A stretch of DNA of 64,000 nt from an uncultured Sphingomonadaceae bacterium (GCA_947503245.1 CANNCV010000001.1:371501-435500), one strand, 5' to 3'; positions 24,632 to 34,210 are shown, counted from the first letter of the stretch. Notes: generated by a model not told the origin, from the letters alone. Made by a program: numbers and translations.

Positions 24632-24984
24632 GTTGCCATGCAGCATGATTGAGCATCAAGGCGCGGCCTATAGCTAGCTATATGCTGCTAATCAAGTGAT
24701 GATACGCGCAATCGATGCTTTATGTAAACTGCGTGCCCATATTAACTTTTCGTTTACCATGTCGGTTTACCTTCTGCTCATGAACAAAAAACGCACAGCT
24801 CAATCACATATATCATCGGGAAAACATGATTTTCTACCGGTGCATCGCGAATTGGACTCTGGTCAACGCCTGTTCATTGCACAGCAATCCCCCGCTGCGC
24901 AGCATATGACCAGTGAAAATTTGCACATATTCTGCACATTCTTTGGATGACAAAGTCTTTGCGCAGGCAGGAAAGGGTAATTTC
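24632..24984. other. Intergenic region with no recognised gene
   Basis: This 353-bp stretch separates the tRNA-Ser and the DUF1134 gene. I see no coding potential that I would defend. It contains repeated GTTTACC motifs near 24753-24771 and presumably the promoter for the DUF1134 gene. Confidence 0.4.
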
Positions 24985-25893
24985 ATGACCAATCAACTTT
25001 CTAAACTTCACCGTTTTACCAAAACAGGTGCGGCATTTCTGGGGCTGGCAATATCCACCCTGGCCTTGTCACCGCTCGCCGCGACCAGCGCCTATGCGCA
25101 AATTGAATCGATAGACCCCAATGATGTTATCGATGCGGATCTGGACAATCCGGAAAGTGTCGCGCGCGATGAAGCGCAGGCGGCGCGCAATGCCGTAGAA
25201 GATGCGACCACCAACCCTGATTTTTCACGCGATGTCGATCTGCCATCAGATGCCGGTGTTGATTTTGAACAGGCTGGCGATCTTAGCGGTGTCGATGTTG
25301 AGACCGTTGGCAATGGCGGCGATCTGGCCAATAATGATGCACTGCCCGGCCCATCACCTGATGGTGCGGGTTTTGAAGACGTGCCCGCAAATGGTGCACA
25401 GGCCAGCAATGGCACTTTTCAGCAGGACGACCTTATCGGCGCGGCTGAAGGCGTATTTGGCAAAGGTGCCAAAGGTCTGGCCAGCCTGATTGAAGACATT
25501 TTGAAAGATCAAGGCCAGCCCAATGGCTATATTGTCGGCCGTGAAGCAGGCGGCGCATTCGTGCTGGGTCTGCGCTATGGCTCTGGCACATTATACCATG
25601 CGATTGAGGGCGAGCGCCCCGTTTATTGGACCGGCCCGTCTATCGGTGTTGATGCAGGCGCCAATGCCGCCAACAGCTTCACCCTGGTCTATAATCTTTA
25701 TGACAGCGAAGACCTGTATAAGCGTTTCGGTGCCGGTGAGGGCCAGGCCTATTTGATCGGTGGTTTTAACGCCAGCTATCTGCGCCGCGGCAATGTTGTG
25801 CTCATCCCCATCCGTGTTGGCGTTGGGGCGCGTTTGGGTGCCAATATCGGCTATCGCAAATTCAGCAAGAAACAGCGCTGGTTCCCCTTTTGA
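24985..25893 (+). CDS. Exported DUF1134 (EipA-like) protein
   Basis: A 302-residue protein with a signal peptide (residues about 15-38, ending SAYAQ). An acidic, low-complexity stretch (about 40-160) rich in Asp, Asn and Ala follows, then the DUF1134 domain (about 170-300) with NGYIVGREAGGAFVLGLRYG and VYWTGPSIGVDAGAN. Proteins of this family in Brucella (EipA) are periplasmic and needed for envelope integrity. The long acidic linker is unusual. The ATG at 24985 has AGGG upstream; an earlier in-frame start at 24913 would spoil the signal peptide. Confidence 0.88.
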   Translation: MTNQLSKLHRFTKTGAAFLGLAISTLALSPLAATSAYAQIESIDPNDVIDADLDNPESVARDEAQAARNAVEDATTNPDFSRDVDLPSDAGVDFEQAGDLSGVDVETVGNGGDLANNDALPGPSPDGAGFEDVPANGAQASNGTFQQDDLIGAAEGVFGKGAKGLASLIEDILKDQGQPNGYIVGREAGGAFVLGLRYGSGTLYHAIEGERPVYWTGPSIGVDAGANAANSFTLVYNLYDSEDLYKRFGAGEGQAYLIGGFNASYLRRGNVVLIPIRVGVGARLGANIGYRKFSKKQRWFPF

Positions 25894-25924
25894 TAAAGGG
25901 CCGACAACCATCACAATCTTTAGC

Positions 25925-25953
25925 AAAACCCCGGAGGCAGCTTCGGGGTTTTT
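25925..25953 (+). terminator. Rho-independent terminator after the DUF1134 gene
   Basis: AAAACCCCG and CGGGGTTTTT pair around a short loop, followed by CTTTT. It lies 32 bp after the stop. Confidence 0.85.
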
Positions 25954-26091
25954 CTTTTGTTGCGGCCTTAAGAGAAAAACACTGCCCGCCGTGCTTTTAA
26001 TTATATTTTAGGCGCAATTCTTCTTGGCCAAGACCTGCGCATCCGCTTATAGATCAGGCGATTCATTTCTCCGGACAGAAAGCGCATTGCC

Positions 26092-27267
26092 ATGCTTGAT
26101 AACCTCCAACCCTCCCCGCCTGATGCGTTGCTCGCGCTGATTAAGCTTTATGCAGCCGATAGCCGCACGGATAAGATTGATCTGGGCGTTGGTGTGTATC
26201 GGGACAATGATGGCAATACCCCGGTCTTTGCCGCGATTAAGGCGGCGGAGCAGCGGCTTGTCGATCACCAGCCCAGCAAATCCTATCTTGGGCCAGAGGG
26301 CGACATGGCCATGGTCAATGGCCTGCTGCCGCATATTCTGGGTGATGTGAACAACACTATCAAAATCGATGGCTTACAGACTCCGGGTGGTACAGGCGCG
26401 GTGCGTTTGGCAGCGGATACGCTTTATGCCGCTGGTGCGCGGCGCATCTGGCTGGGCACGCCAAGCTGGCCCAACCATGCCCCGATTTTCAAGGCCGCGC
26501 AGATGGAGGTGCTGACCTATAGCCATATGGATGTGGCGACACAGAGCCTTGATTGGGATGCTTTATTGGCCGCGCTGGACAGTGCGCAAACGGGTGATGT
26601 TGTGCTGTTGCATGGCTGTTGCCATAACCCGACGGGCGTGGATTATAGCGCGGAGCAATGGGCGCATATCTGCGCGGTTATGGCGCAAAAGCAGCTTTTC
26701 CCGCTGGTTGACTTTGCGTATCACGGGCTGGGTCAGGGTTTTGATGCAGACAGTGCGGGCCTGAAAACCGTATTGGCCCATCTGCCCGAAGTGATGATTG
26801 CCTATAGCTGTGATAAGAATTTCGGCATGTATCGTGACCGTGTTGGCGCGCTTTATGCGGTGGTGCAGGATCAGAATGTCCTGACCGATGTGAAATCCAA
26901 TATGGCCAGCCTGGCACGCGCCAACTGGTCCATGCCGCCCGATCATGGTGGCGCGGCGGTGCGGATTATCCTGGAAGATGCCGCGCTGACCAGCATGTGG
27001 CGTGACGAGGCAGAGGCCATGCGGCTAAGAATGCGCAAAGTGCGCGATATGCTGGCCGCGGCAGGACAAGCGGGCAGCGTCGACTTCCGCCCCTTGGCCA
27101 CGCAAAATGGCATGTTCTCTATGTTGCCGCTGAACAAAGACCAGATATTGGCTCTGCGCAATGATCACGGCGTTTATATGGCCGGCTCCGGCCGCATCAA
27201 TGTCGCAGGACTGTCTGAAAGCAATATCGGGAAGTTTGTAGAAGCCGTTGGTGTGGTGAGTGGGTGA
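26092..27267 (+). CDS. Aromatic/aspartate aminotransferase
   Basis: A 391-residue class I aminotransferase that exchanges amino groups between aromatic or acidic amino acids and 2-oxo acids. The N-terminus has KIDLGVGVYRDNDG, a signature of the AspC/TyrB group. The PLP site has LLHGCCHNPTGVD, VDFAYHGLGQG and the Schiff-base Lys in SCDKNFGMYRDRVG. The family usually has SxSKNFGLY; here Cys-Asp precede the Lys, a small deviation. It stands alone with palindromic repeats downstream. Confidence 0.9.
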   Translation: MLDNLQPSPPDALLALIKLYAADSRTDKIDLGVGVYRDNDGNTPVFAAIKAAEQRLVDHQPSKSYLGPEGDMAMVNGLLPHILGDVNNTIKIDGLQTPGGTGAVRLAADTLYAAGARRIWLGTPSWPNHAPIFKAAQMEVLTYSHMDVATQSLDWDALLAALDSAQTGDVVLLHGCCHNPTGVDYSAEQWAHICAVMAQKQLFPLVDFAYHGLGQGFDADSAGLKTVLAHLPEVMIAYSCDKNFGMYRDRVGALYAVVQDQNVLTDVKSNMASLARANWSMPPDHGGAAVRIILEDAALTSMWRDEAEAMRLRMRKVRDMLAAAGQAGSVDFRPLATQNGMFSMLPLNKDQILALRNDHGVYMAGSGRINVAGLSESNIGKFVEAVGVVSG

Positions 27268-27320
27268 ATCACCCCCGCTTAACCGCACACGATATCAGTT
27301 ACTATCCCCGTAGCCTTGGA

Positions 27321-27400
27321 CCCTGAGCCTGTCGAAGGGCCGAAGGGCGCTTAACGACCATAGACCAAGCTGAGAAGCGGACTTCGACAAGCTCAGCCCT
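27321..27400. repeat. Palindromic intergenic repeat (CCCTGAGCCTGTCGAAGGGC type)
   Basis: CCCTGAGCCTGTCGAAGGGC at 27321-27340 is inverted as CTTCGACAAGCTCAGCCCT at 27382-27400, so the unit can fold into a long stem. The same two arms appear inside pheT at 45661-45720. The rest of the 27268-27488 gap holds no gene. Confidence 0.8.
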
Positions 27401-27488
27401 AGCGGAACTGCTTGTAGATATGTGAAATTGATAGAAGCTATCGATATGGTTAGTTAGTATAAGCTTAGAGAGTATAATCAAAAATAAA

Positions 27489-28196
27489 TTAAAGCCTTCT
27501 CATGAGGCTTGCTACTATTGGATCAGGCTCCAAAATCAAATCAGTAACCTTTACCCCCTCTCTAGGGAGCCATACAATTCTGATCTCCTCTTCTGAAGCG
27601 AAATGTGGTTGCTTAACGAAATAATCCCCATTTTTTTCAAAATCATCTCCCGTATTATATACCCTTTTATTATAAGAAACTTTACCTATTAAATAATCTG
27701 CCATAATATCATTATGTTTATTCATAATATGTTCTGCTAGGGCTTGCAAATCTTCGACTATAAAATTTTCTTTGGGATTTTCGGGCTTTGCGTCATGCTC
27801 ACAACCTAATTCTGACATACAGAAAATCCATGCTGGAGGTGCCCGGAATATGAATGTAGTATTATGGATTACTGCACCTCGGGTATTTTTAGGAAGGTTA
27901 AGCCCGAGTTTTGATAGGATTTCTTTATTTCTTGGGTTATCACCATCCATAAGGCCGGTATTTATCTGAGTAGCGGAATCTAGATGGTCCTCTCGGCCAT
28001 TATCAATTTCTGCATATCCGGCCGCAGTGCCAAGCTTAATGCACCCTCGTTCGACGCAATCCGCGACATTAGCATCTACTTGCTTCTTTGCCTTTTGGGC
28101 TAGAGGTCGAGCGATTGAGAATGATCCGATCCTACTCGGTTCAGCTAATTCAAGACAGGCACTAAAGGTTAACAAGCCACTCCGGTCCACAATCAT
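27489..28196 (-). CDS. Hypothetical protein
   Basis: A 235-residue protein that I do not recognise. It has no signal peptide or membrane segment. The middle has NTRGAVIHNTTFIFRAPPAWIFCMSELGC, and the C-terminus is rich in acidic and hydrophobic residues (IRIVWLPREGVKVTDLILEPDP). The gene is more AT-rich than its neighbours and lies next to a palindromic repeat, which suggests acquired DNA. It is flanked by a same-strand hydrolase and a converging aminotransferase. Confidence 0.55.
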   Translation of the reverse strand: MIVDRSGLLTFSACLELAEPSRIGSFSIARPLAQKAKKQVDANVADCVERGCIKLGTAAGYAEIDNGREDHLDSATQINTGLMDGDNPRNKEILSKLGLNLPKNTRGAVIHNTTFIFRAPPAWIFCMSELGCEHDAKPENPKENFIVEDLQALAEHIMNKHNDIMADYLIGKVSYNKRVYNTGDDFEKNGDYFVKQPHFASEEEIRIVWLPREGVKVTDLILEPDPIVASLMRRL

Positions 28197-28278
28197 ACCT
28201 TACATTTATTCTTCGCGTCGTTAGAACATAAGGTGAAAGTGTGTAAGTACAAGAAGGTCAAGCATAATAAACTACACC

Positions 28279-29151
28279 TCACAAAAACCCGTCCAGCGTC
28301 TCCATGAATAACCCAAATTGATCATGGTGTAGCCAGTGGCCGGCATTGGCGAATTCGCGGACTTCTACATTATCGCCGAAATGCTTTATGCGGCCGTCTT
28401 TTTGCGGGTTGCTGGCCCAGCTATCGGCGCCATAGAGCATCAGCGTGGGGCAGGTGATATTGCGCCACATCTCCTCTGTCGCATCGCTGGGCAGGTCATG
28501 TGGCCACCAATTGCGCATCAGCGGGTCGAATTTCCAGCTATAGCTGCCATCTTCATTGCGGACCACGGCATGGACGGTTAAATGGCGCACCTGTTCGTCA
28601 GAAAGATGCGGGTTTTCGGTTTTCATCCGCTCCAGCGCGGCATCAAAATCCTTATAGCGGCGCGGCGCGATATCGGCGTATTTCTGCTTCGTCTCCATCC
28701 ATTCGCGCAAACGGTTGGCGGTGCCTTTAGCGGCCATCTCTGCCTGAATTTTGGGCGATGGGCCCAGCCCTTCAATCGCCACCAGCTTCTTCACCTTATC
28801 GGGGTATAAACCGGTATAGCGAATGGCGATATTGCCGCCCATGCTGTGCGCAACAATGGTTACGGGTGCCAAATCCATCTGGTCAATTAACTGTTTCAAA
28901 TCATAGATATAAGATAATATGGGGTAGTTGCCGTCACTCGCCCACTGGCTGTCCCCATGGCCGCGCAGATCAGGCGCGATAATATGATAATGTTCGCGCA
29001 ATGCCTGCGCTGTCCAATCCCAATTGCGGCAATGGTCACGCCCGCCATGCAGCAAGATAAGCGGCGGCGCATCCTGATTGCCCCAGTCAACATAATTAAG
29101 GCGCAAACGCTGGGAGAAATAGCTGTTCGATGCGGGGCCGATAAGGGTCAT
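28279..29151 (-). CDS. Alpha/beta hydrolase
   Basis: A 290-residue cytosolic hydrolase. The oxyanion region is LLHGGRDHCRNWD, the nucleophile Ser is in VAHSMGGN, the acid is in MLYGADSW and the His in NAGHWLHHD, giving a full triad. An insertion of about 60 residues (RLREWMETKQKY and following) forms the lid. The sequence type is close to epoxide hydrolase-like or ester hydrolases, and the substrate cannot be assigned. It is followed on the same strand by a 240-bp GC-rich intergenic region before ribH. Confidence 0.85.
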   Translation of the reverse strand: MTLIGPASNSYFSQRLRLNYVDWGNQDAPPLILLHGGRDHCRNWDWTAQALREHYHIIAPDLRGHGDSQWASDGNYPILSYIYDLKQLIDQMDLAPVTIVAHSMGGNIAIRYTGLYPDKVKKLVAIEGLGPSPKIQAEMAAKGTANRLREWMETKQKYADIAPRRYKDFDAALERMKTENPHLSDEQVRHLTVHAVVRNEDGSYSWKFDPLMRNWWPHDLPSDATEEMWRNITCPTLMLYGADSWASNPQKDGRIKHFGDNVEVREFANAGHWLHHDQFGLFMETLDGFL

Positions 29152-29392
29152 AATATATGTTCCGAGAATTATGTGCTGAGCATGTATGCTGTGCGGCTAT
29201 GGCAACAGATTAGCCGCCAATGGCGCAATTGTCGAAGCCTGTTTCTTAGCGCGAGGTGCGCCGTTTCTTTCTCTCACGATAATGCGCTGCGCTCATTTCT
29301 GCGAGGGGCGGGCCTTGCCCGGCGGCCGGTCGGCCTTGCGCACCCTTTGGGTTCGGTGTTGCACCTGTCGGGCACCAACCCGCCTGAAAAAC

Positions 29393-29815
29393 TTAGCCTG
29401 CCGCCCGGCTGATGATGTCAGCCATCGCCATGGCGGCTTTTGCTGCTTCGCCGCCTTTGTCTTTCTCATCCGGCTTGGCGCGGGTTAGGGCTTGTGCGTC
29501 ATTTTCAACTGTCAAAATACCATTGCCAATGGCGATACCGTCCAGCGTCAGCGCCATGATGCCGCGCGCGCTTTCATTGGCGACAATCTCAAAATGATAG
29601 GTTTCCCCGCGAATAATCACGCCAAGTGCGACAAATCCTTCAAATGCATTGGTCTCCACCAGCGCCGAAATTGCGCCCGGAACCTCCAATGCGCCAGGGA
29701 CAGTGACAATCTCCACATCATGCCCGGCCGCTTCCAGAGCAGCGCGTGCGCCGCTGATTAACAGGTCATTCAGCGCGTCATAAAAACGCGCTTCGACGAT
29801 ACAATATTTGGCCAT
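29393..29815 (-). CDS. ribH: 6,7-dimethyl-8-ribityllumazine synthase
   Basis: A 140-residue protein that condenses the ribitylaminouracil with dihydroxybutanone phosphate, the step before riboflavin synthase. Conserved features are [39 protein letters not shown] with the catalytic His, and [12 protein letters not shown]. It ends the minus-strand rib group ribD, ribE, ribB-like, ribH, starting 30 bp after the previous stop. Confidence 0.96.
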   Translation of the reverse strand: MAKYCIVEARFYDALNDLLISGARAALEAAGHDVEIVTVPGALEVPGAISALVETNAFEGFVALGVIIRGETYHFEIVANESARGIMALTLDGIAIGNGILTVENDAQALTRAKPDEKDKGGEAAKAAMAMADIISRAAG

Positions 29816-29845
29816 ATTACGTAATCCTTATTCTGTGTGTAGAGT

Positions 29846-31147
29846 TTAGCCCAAAGGCACGGCGCGCTGTCCTGTGATCCGCAGGCCATAGGCATCAAGC
29901 CCGACCAGTTCATGGCTGCTATTGCTCAGCAATTCCATATCCTGCACGCCCAAATCCGCCAAAATCTGTGCGCCAACGCCATAATCGCGCAGCTGGTCCG
30001 GCATACCGCTTGCTGGTGCAGGCGCTGCGGGCTTTTCGCCCAAAAGGCGTTTTACTTGGCTGGAAAGGAAGTTACGGCCGGTTTGCGGGATCATGACGAT
30101 AAGGCCAGCGCCCTCTTCGCCAATGATTTTCATTGATTCGGCCAACATGCCCGTTGGTGCCGATGCCGCGCCAAAAATATCGTCAAACACGCTTAATGCA
30201 TGCATGCGCACCAAGGTCGGATTATCGGGGTCAACATGCCCTTTTTGCAGCACCAGCTGCTCCGTCTGGGTGGCGTGGTTATAATAGGTGATGGCGTTCC
30301 ACTCCCCGCCCCAACGGCTGGAAAAACGCGCCTCTATGCGCTTTTCGGCCAGATGGTCGTTGCGCAGGCGATAGGCTATCAAATCGCGAATGGTGCCGAT
30401 TTTCAAATTATGGGTGTGGGCAAAGGCAACCAGATCATCGAGCCGCGCCATCTCACCATCATCACGCATAATCTCACAAATCACGCCCGACGGATTCAAC
30501 CCAGCAAGGCGCGAAACATCCACCGCTGCCTCTGTATGGCCTGCACGCACCAACACGCCGCCATCCTTTGCCTGAAGCGGGAAAATATGGCCCGGCGTCA
30601 CAATATCGGTCGCGCCCTTATTACTGTCCACCGCAACCGCGACAGTGCGCGCACGATCGGCAGCACTAATGCCCGTTGTAACGCCTTCGCGCGCTTCAAT
30701 AGAGATGGTGAAGGCGGTGCTATATTGCGCGCGGTTATTGTGGCTCATCATATCAAGGCCCAGCTCGTCCACCCGCTCCTTGGTCATCGCCAGACAGATT
30801 AGCCCGCGGCCATATTTCGCCATGAAATTGATCGCATCAGGCGTCGCCATTTGCGCGGGGATAATCAGATCACCCTCATTTTCGCGGTCCTCATCATCCA
30901 CCAAGATATACATGCGGCCATTGCGTGCCTCATTGATAATCTCTTCGGCGCTGGCCATTACCGCCGTGCCATCCTGCGCCAAATAGGCCTCTAGCTTGGC
31001 CAGTGTTTCCGCTGTCGGGTTCCAATCATCATCACCCAATTTGCGCAGGCTATTGGCATGCAGCCCCGCCGCCCGCGCCAGACCAGCACGGCTCATCTGG
31101 CCTGCCTCAACAATTTCAATAACACGGTCGATCAGCGGGGTTTGCAT
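29846..31147 (-). CDS. ribB: 3,4-dihydroxy-2-butanone 4-phosphate synthase with degenerate RibA domain
   Basis: A 433-residue protein. Residues 1-65 form a small HTH-like domain ([20 protein letters not shown]). The DHBP synthase domain (about 70-270) has [12 protein letters not shown] with the metal-binding acids, [10 protein letters not shown] and [22 protein letters not shown], and should be active. The C-terminal GTP cyclohydrolase II-like domain (about 275-420) lacks the three zinc Cys residues: where they should be there is [18 protein letters not shown]. It is therefore unlikely to be a cyclohydrolase, a situation described as RibBX. The ATG at 31147 has GGAGAG upstream. Confidence 0.92.
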   Translation of the reverse strand: MQTPLIDRVIEIVEAGQMSRAGLARAAGLHANSLRKLGDDDWNPTAETLAKLEAYLAQDGTAVMASAEEIINEARNGRMYILVDDEDRENEGDLIIPAQMATPDAINFMAKYGRGLICLAMTKERVDELGLDMMSHNNRAQYSTAFTISIEAREGVTTGISAADRARTVAVAVDSNKGATDIVTPGHIFPLQAKDGGVLVRAGHTEAAVDVSRLAGLNPSGVICEIMRDDGEMARLDDLVAFAHTHNLKIGTIRDLIAYRLRNDHLAEKRIEARFSSRWGGEWNAITYYNHATQTEQLVLQKGHVDPDNPTLVRMHALSVFDDIFGAASAPTGMLAESMKIIGEEGAGLIVMIPQTGRNFLSSQVKRLLGEKPAAPAPASGMPDQLRDYGVGAQILADLGVQDMELLSNSSHELVGLDAYGLRITGQRAVPLG

Positions 31148-31242
31148 TATAGTCTCTCCATAAACAGCATATATTGAATGTGCGCTGTGATAATGGAGAG
31201 CAGGTATCACACTATAATGTGAATTTCCAGAGCGGCGCGCAA

Positions 31243-31860
31243 TTATTTTGCCATGTGCGCCTGCATCCGCTGTAAATATCGGGCCAGAACGTCAATCTCC
31301 AAATTCACTTCATCGCCTTGCGCCCAATGCTGAGCCGTGGTCATTTCAGCAGTGTGCGGAATGATGTTGAGCGTGAAAATGCTAGTATCTTCATGGTCTT
31401 CAACGCTGTTTACCGTCAAAGATATGCCATCGACAGTCACCGAACCCTTGGCCGCGACAAAGGGCGCGATCGTATCAGGCATAGAAATCACAATGTGATG
31501 TGAACCGCCAACCGGTGCGACGCTGTTGATGCGGCCAACACCATCTACATGGCCAGTGACGATATGGCCGCCTAGCTCATCGCCCACTTTAAGCGCACGT
31601 TCCAGATTGAGATGGCTGCCAACAGCAAACATATCCGCCGCGACGCAGCGTATTGTTTCGCCCGATACGTCAACGGCAAACCAATTGCCCGCATCATCAT
31701 GGCCTTTATCAACCACTGTCAAACACACGCCGGAACAGGCAATAGACGCGCCCATATCAACGCCCGCCATATCATATTGGGTGCGGATAGTCAGACGCAG
31801 ATCGCCGCGCTGCTCTGCCTTTTCAATGCGGCCAATATCGGTAATAATGCCGGTAAACAT
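31243..31860 (-). CDS. ribE: Riboflavin synthase, alpha subunit
   Basis: A 205-residue protein with two similar lumazine-binding barrels. The N-terminus MFTGIITDIGRIE and the repeat GASIACSGVCLTVV (first barrel) with KGSVTVDGISLTVNSV (second barrel) are diagnostic. VTGHVDGVG lies at the start of the second half. It dismutates two lumazines into riboflavin. It lies between ribD and ribB, which completes the pathway except for GTP cyclohydrolase II. Confidence 0.96.
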   Translation of the reverse strand: MFTGIITDIGRIEKAEQRGDLRLTIRTQYDMAGVDMGASIACSGVCLTVVDKGHDDAGNWFAVDVSGETIRCVAADMFAVGSHLNLERALKVGDELGGHIVTGHVDGVGRINSVAPVGGSHHIVISMPDTIAPFVAAKGSVTVDGISLTVNSVEDHEDTSIFTLNIIPHTAEMTTAQHWAQGDEVNLEIDVLARYLQRMQAHMAK

Positions 31861-31902
31861 AGTCTTCTCCTGCGCGTCTGCTCTGTGCGCTCTTGCACCT
31901 GC

Positions 31903-32925
31903 TTATGCAGTGCGCCAATAACGTTCCATTCGGTCTTTGCCAAGCATGCGGCTATCGACCAACCGCCATTGATCATGCGCATCAGCCAGCGACGCCAAAC
32001 CAATATCATGCAGCGCGGCACGCCCCTTGCCCATGATGATGGGCGCGCGGTACATTAGTATTTCATCTACCATATTGGCGGACAAAAAAGCTGCCGCTGC
32101 ACCAGCGCCGCCCTCCACCATGATGGTATGGGCATCGCTTATCTCGCCAATCTGGCTTGGGCTGCTGAGCGTTAACCAGCCCTCGCCATATTGCTCTGCC
32201 ACCGGCCCTTGACGCGTTAAAACGGCGCGTCTTGGGCTGCGGTCCTGCAATCCAGGCAGGCGCACATCCAATCGCGGCTGATCGTGGCGCAGGGTTTCGC
32301 CGCCAACGACAATAATATCCTGACGCGCACGCTGCGCATGGGCATGGGCGCGGGCGTGATCGCCGGTAATCCACTGGCTTTCGCCATTGGCCAGCGCAAT
32401 CTGTCCATCCAATGATGTCGCCAGTTTCAGCATGATATGCGGGCGGCCAAGGGTTTTCAGGCTGATATAACCGGCCAGATGATGCGCGGCCAGATCGCGG
32501 CCTATCCCTGTCTGCACAATAATACCCGCCTGTTGCAGACGCGCGATCGCTTTGCCCGCCGTGCGCTGGTCCGGATCCTCCAATGCGATGATGACACGGC
32601 GCGGCGCGGCCTCTGCCACCAGATCGGCACATGCTGGGCCGCGGCTGCTGATATGCGCGCAAGGCTCCAGCGTGATATAAAAATCGCAATCGCCAAAATC
32701 ATTTATGCCGGCGCGCTTTGCCGCACTGATCGCCATAGCCTCAGCATGCGGGCGGCCGCCCTGTGCCGTGACCCCGCGCGCCACCAATAGGCCATTGCGC
32801 ACGATCAGGCAGGCGATGCTGGGGTTGGGCCGCGCCAATATCGCACTGCGCTGCGCCAAATTCAGGGCAGCCGCCATCCAGCGCTGGTCCGTAACTGCAT
32901 CAGCCGGGGCCTGTGACCCGCTCAT
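31903..32925 (-). CDS. ribD: Bifunctional riboflavin deaminase/reductase
   Basis: A 340-residue enzyme. The N-terminal deaminase has the zinc motif GGRPHAEAMA and TLEPCAHISSRGPACAD, the C-terminal reductase has KLATSLDGQIA, ITGDHARAHAHAQRARQD and VEGGAGAAAAFL. It deaminates the pyrimidine and reduces the ribose in riboflavin synthesis. GGAG lies before the ATG at 32925, two bases after the stop of the preceding gene, so the two are coupled. Confidence 0.94.
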   Translation of the reverse strand: MSGSQAPADAVTDQRWMAAALNLAQRSAILARPNPSIACLIVRNGLLVARGVTAQGGRPHAEAMAISAAKRAGINDFGDCDFYITLEPCAHISSRGPACADLVAEAAPRRVIIALEDPDQRTAGKAIARLQQAGIIVQTGIGRDLAAHHLAGYISLKTLGRPHIMLKLATSLDGQIALANGESQWITGDHARAHAHAQRARQDIIVVGGETLRHDQPRLDVRLPGLQDRSPRRAVLTRQGPVAEQYGEGWLTLSSPSQIGEISDAHTIMVEGGAGAAAAFLSANMVDEILMYRAPIIMGKGRAALHDIGLASLADAHDQWRLVDSRMLGKDRMERYWRTA

Positions 32926-32927
32926 GC

Positions 32928-33419
32928 TCACTCCGGATCCACCACTTTACCCCCATTGGCATCCTCATCATCGTCGACATCGACACCGCTTGCCTCTGCC
33001 AGATCACGGTAAAATTTCTTTATCTTCTCGGCCTGTTCACGGTTGCGTTCAAACTCGGCATCGCGTTCCAGCCGGTTCTGCTCGTAACGCGCTTCTTTCT
33101 GCCTTAAAGTCTCATCAATCGGCGGCAAATCGACATAATCAACTTCATATGGCCGCGGCTCAATACGGAAATTTGATGCTTGCCCCAAAAACCCGCCCAA
33201 TATGCAAATGGTGAGCGCTCCTGCCAAAGCCAAAAAGCGAATACGATAGGGGCTATCCCATTTCAGCATTGCCCAAAGATCATTTACCGCACCGCTAGGC
33301 GAAATGCGGTTCCAATAGCGAATACGCTCAGCAGGCATGTGATAGCGCGGCTTGCTCTTGCGCCGCTCTTTAACATCAGGGCTTTTCTGCGCCTCAGCAT
33401 CGGATGAGTCATTGGTCAT
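32928..33419 (-). CDS. Single-span membrane protein upstream of ribD
   Basis: A 163-residue protein. A Lys/Arg-rich N-terminus (EERRKSKPRYH-like) of about 75 residues is followed by one membrane segment (FLALAGALTICILGGFLG) and an acidic, coiled-coil-like C-terminus (KEARYEQNRLERDAEFERN) ending in DDDEDANGG. It is encoded between tonB and ribD on one strand and overlaps the ribD ribosome-binding site. I know no function; it is probably a sphingomonad-specific envelope protein. Confidence 0.65.
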   Translation of the reverse strand: MTNDSSDAEAQKSPDVKERRKSKPRYHMPAERIRYWNRISPSGAVNDLWAMLKWDSPYRIRFLALAGALTICILGGFLGQASNFRIEPRPYEVDYVDLPPIDETLRQKEARYEQNRLERDAEFERNREQAEKIKKFYRDLAEASGVDVDDDEDANGGKVVDPE

Positions 33420-33490
33420 GCAGCCATATATAGGCAGCAAAGCAAGGCGCGACCAGCCCCCTCTGACTGGCCGCAATAATCTAACCCCGC

Positions 33491-34210
33491 TTATTGATCG
33501 TTAATAGTGAAATTGACGCTGATCGTCTTCCAATCCTCAATCGGCTGACCATCGCGCGTCGCTGGTTTGAAGCGCCATTTGCGCAAGGCATGGCGCTGTG
33601 TCGCTTTGAAAAAGGCTGGATCAGTGGCAGAAATCTGTTCAACCGCTTTTACTCGCCCATTGGTGCCGACCAATACCCGCACTTTGACCACGCCCTCTAT
33701 ACCCGCACGCAATTTTCCGCTGGGGAAATTGGGTTGGAATTGCCGCGCAAAGCGCTGATCCCATTGCGGCGCGACCAAGACAGGGTCCGGAATAGGAATA
33801 ACGGTAATTGCGCCATCATCAATGGCAGTGCCGCCACCCGGCAAAGGGTCTATGCCAAAATCACCATCCAATATTGGCTCACCAATAGTACCAAAATCCC
33901 GTTCAATCGGGAAGATCGGGTCCGGCGCAGTAGGTGTTGGTGCAGGTAGAGGTGGTTGCGGCTTGACGATGTCTTCCACTTTTTCAATCGGTTTTGGTGG
34001 GGGCGGCGGTGGCACTGTTATGGGTGTAATATTTTTCACCTTGATTGTATCAGGCTCATCTTCATCAACAATGATAGCGGTGGGCAGCAATAACAGGGCT
34101 GTAATACCCACACCTTGTAAAGCTGCCGTAATGACAGCACTGCGCAGCTTATCCTTATTGTCTGTGCCCAACCCGTCATATTCACCATAGCCGCGTGTTG
34201 CAAAAGCCAT
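33491..34210 (-). CDS. tonB: Energy transducer TonB
   Basis: A 239-residue protein with one membrane segment (VITAALQGVGITALLLLPTAI), a Pro-rich periplasmic spacer (TVPPPPPPKPIEKVEDIVKP) and the TonB C-terminal domain (about 160-239) with GVVKVRVLVGTNGRVKAVEQ and the LRKWRFKPATRDG hallmark. It couples the proton-motive force to outer-membrane receptors. ExbB and ExbD are not next to it, so they must be elsewhere. GGAGAG stands before the ATG at 34210. Confidence 0.93.
   Translation of the reverse strand: MAFATRGYGEYDGLGTDNKDKLRSAVITAALQGVGITALLLLPTAIIVDEDEPDTIKVKNITPITVPPPPPPKPIEKVEDIVKPQPPLPAPTPTAPDPIFPIERDFGTIGEPILDGDFGIDPLPGGGTAIDDGAITVIPIPDPVLVAPQWDQRFARQFQPNFPSGKLRAGIEGVVKVRVLVGTNGRVKAVEQISATDPAFFKATQRHALRKWRFKPATRDGQPIEDWKTISVNFTINDQ

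Noticed and set aside
30200-30802. A 200-codon open frame opposite the ribB-like gene
   Set aside because: It is antisense to the DHBP synthase domain and has no recognisable features.
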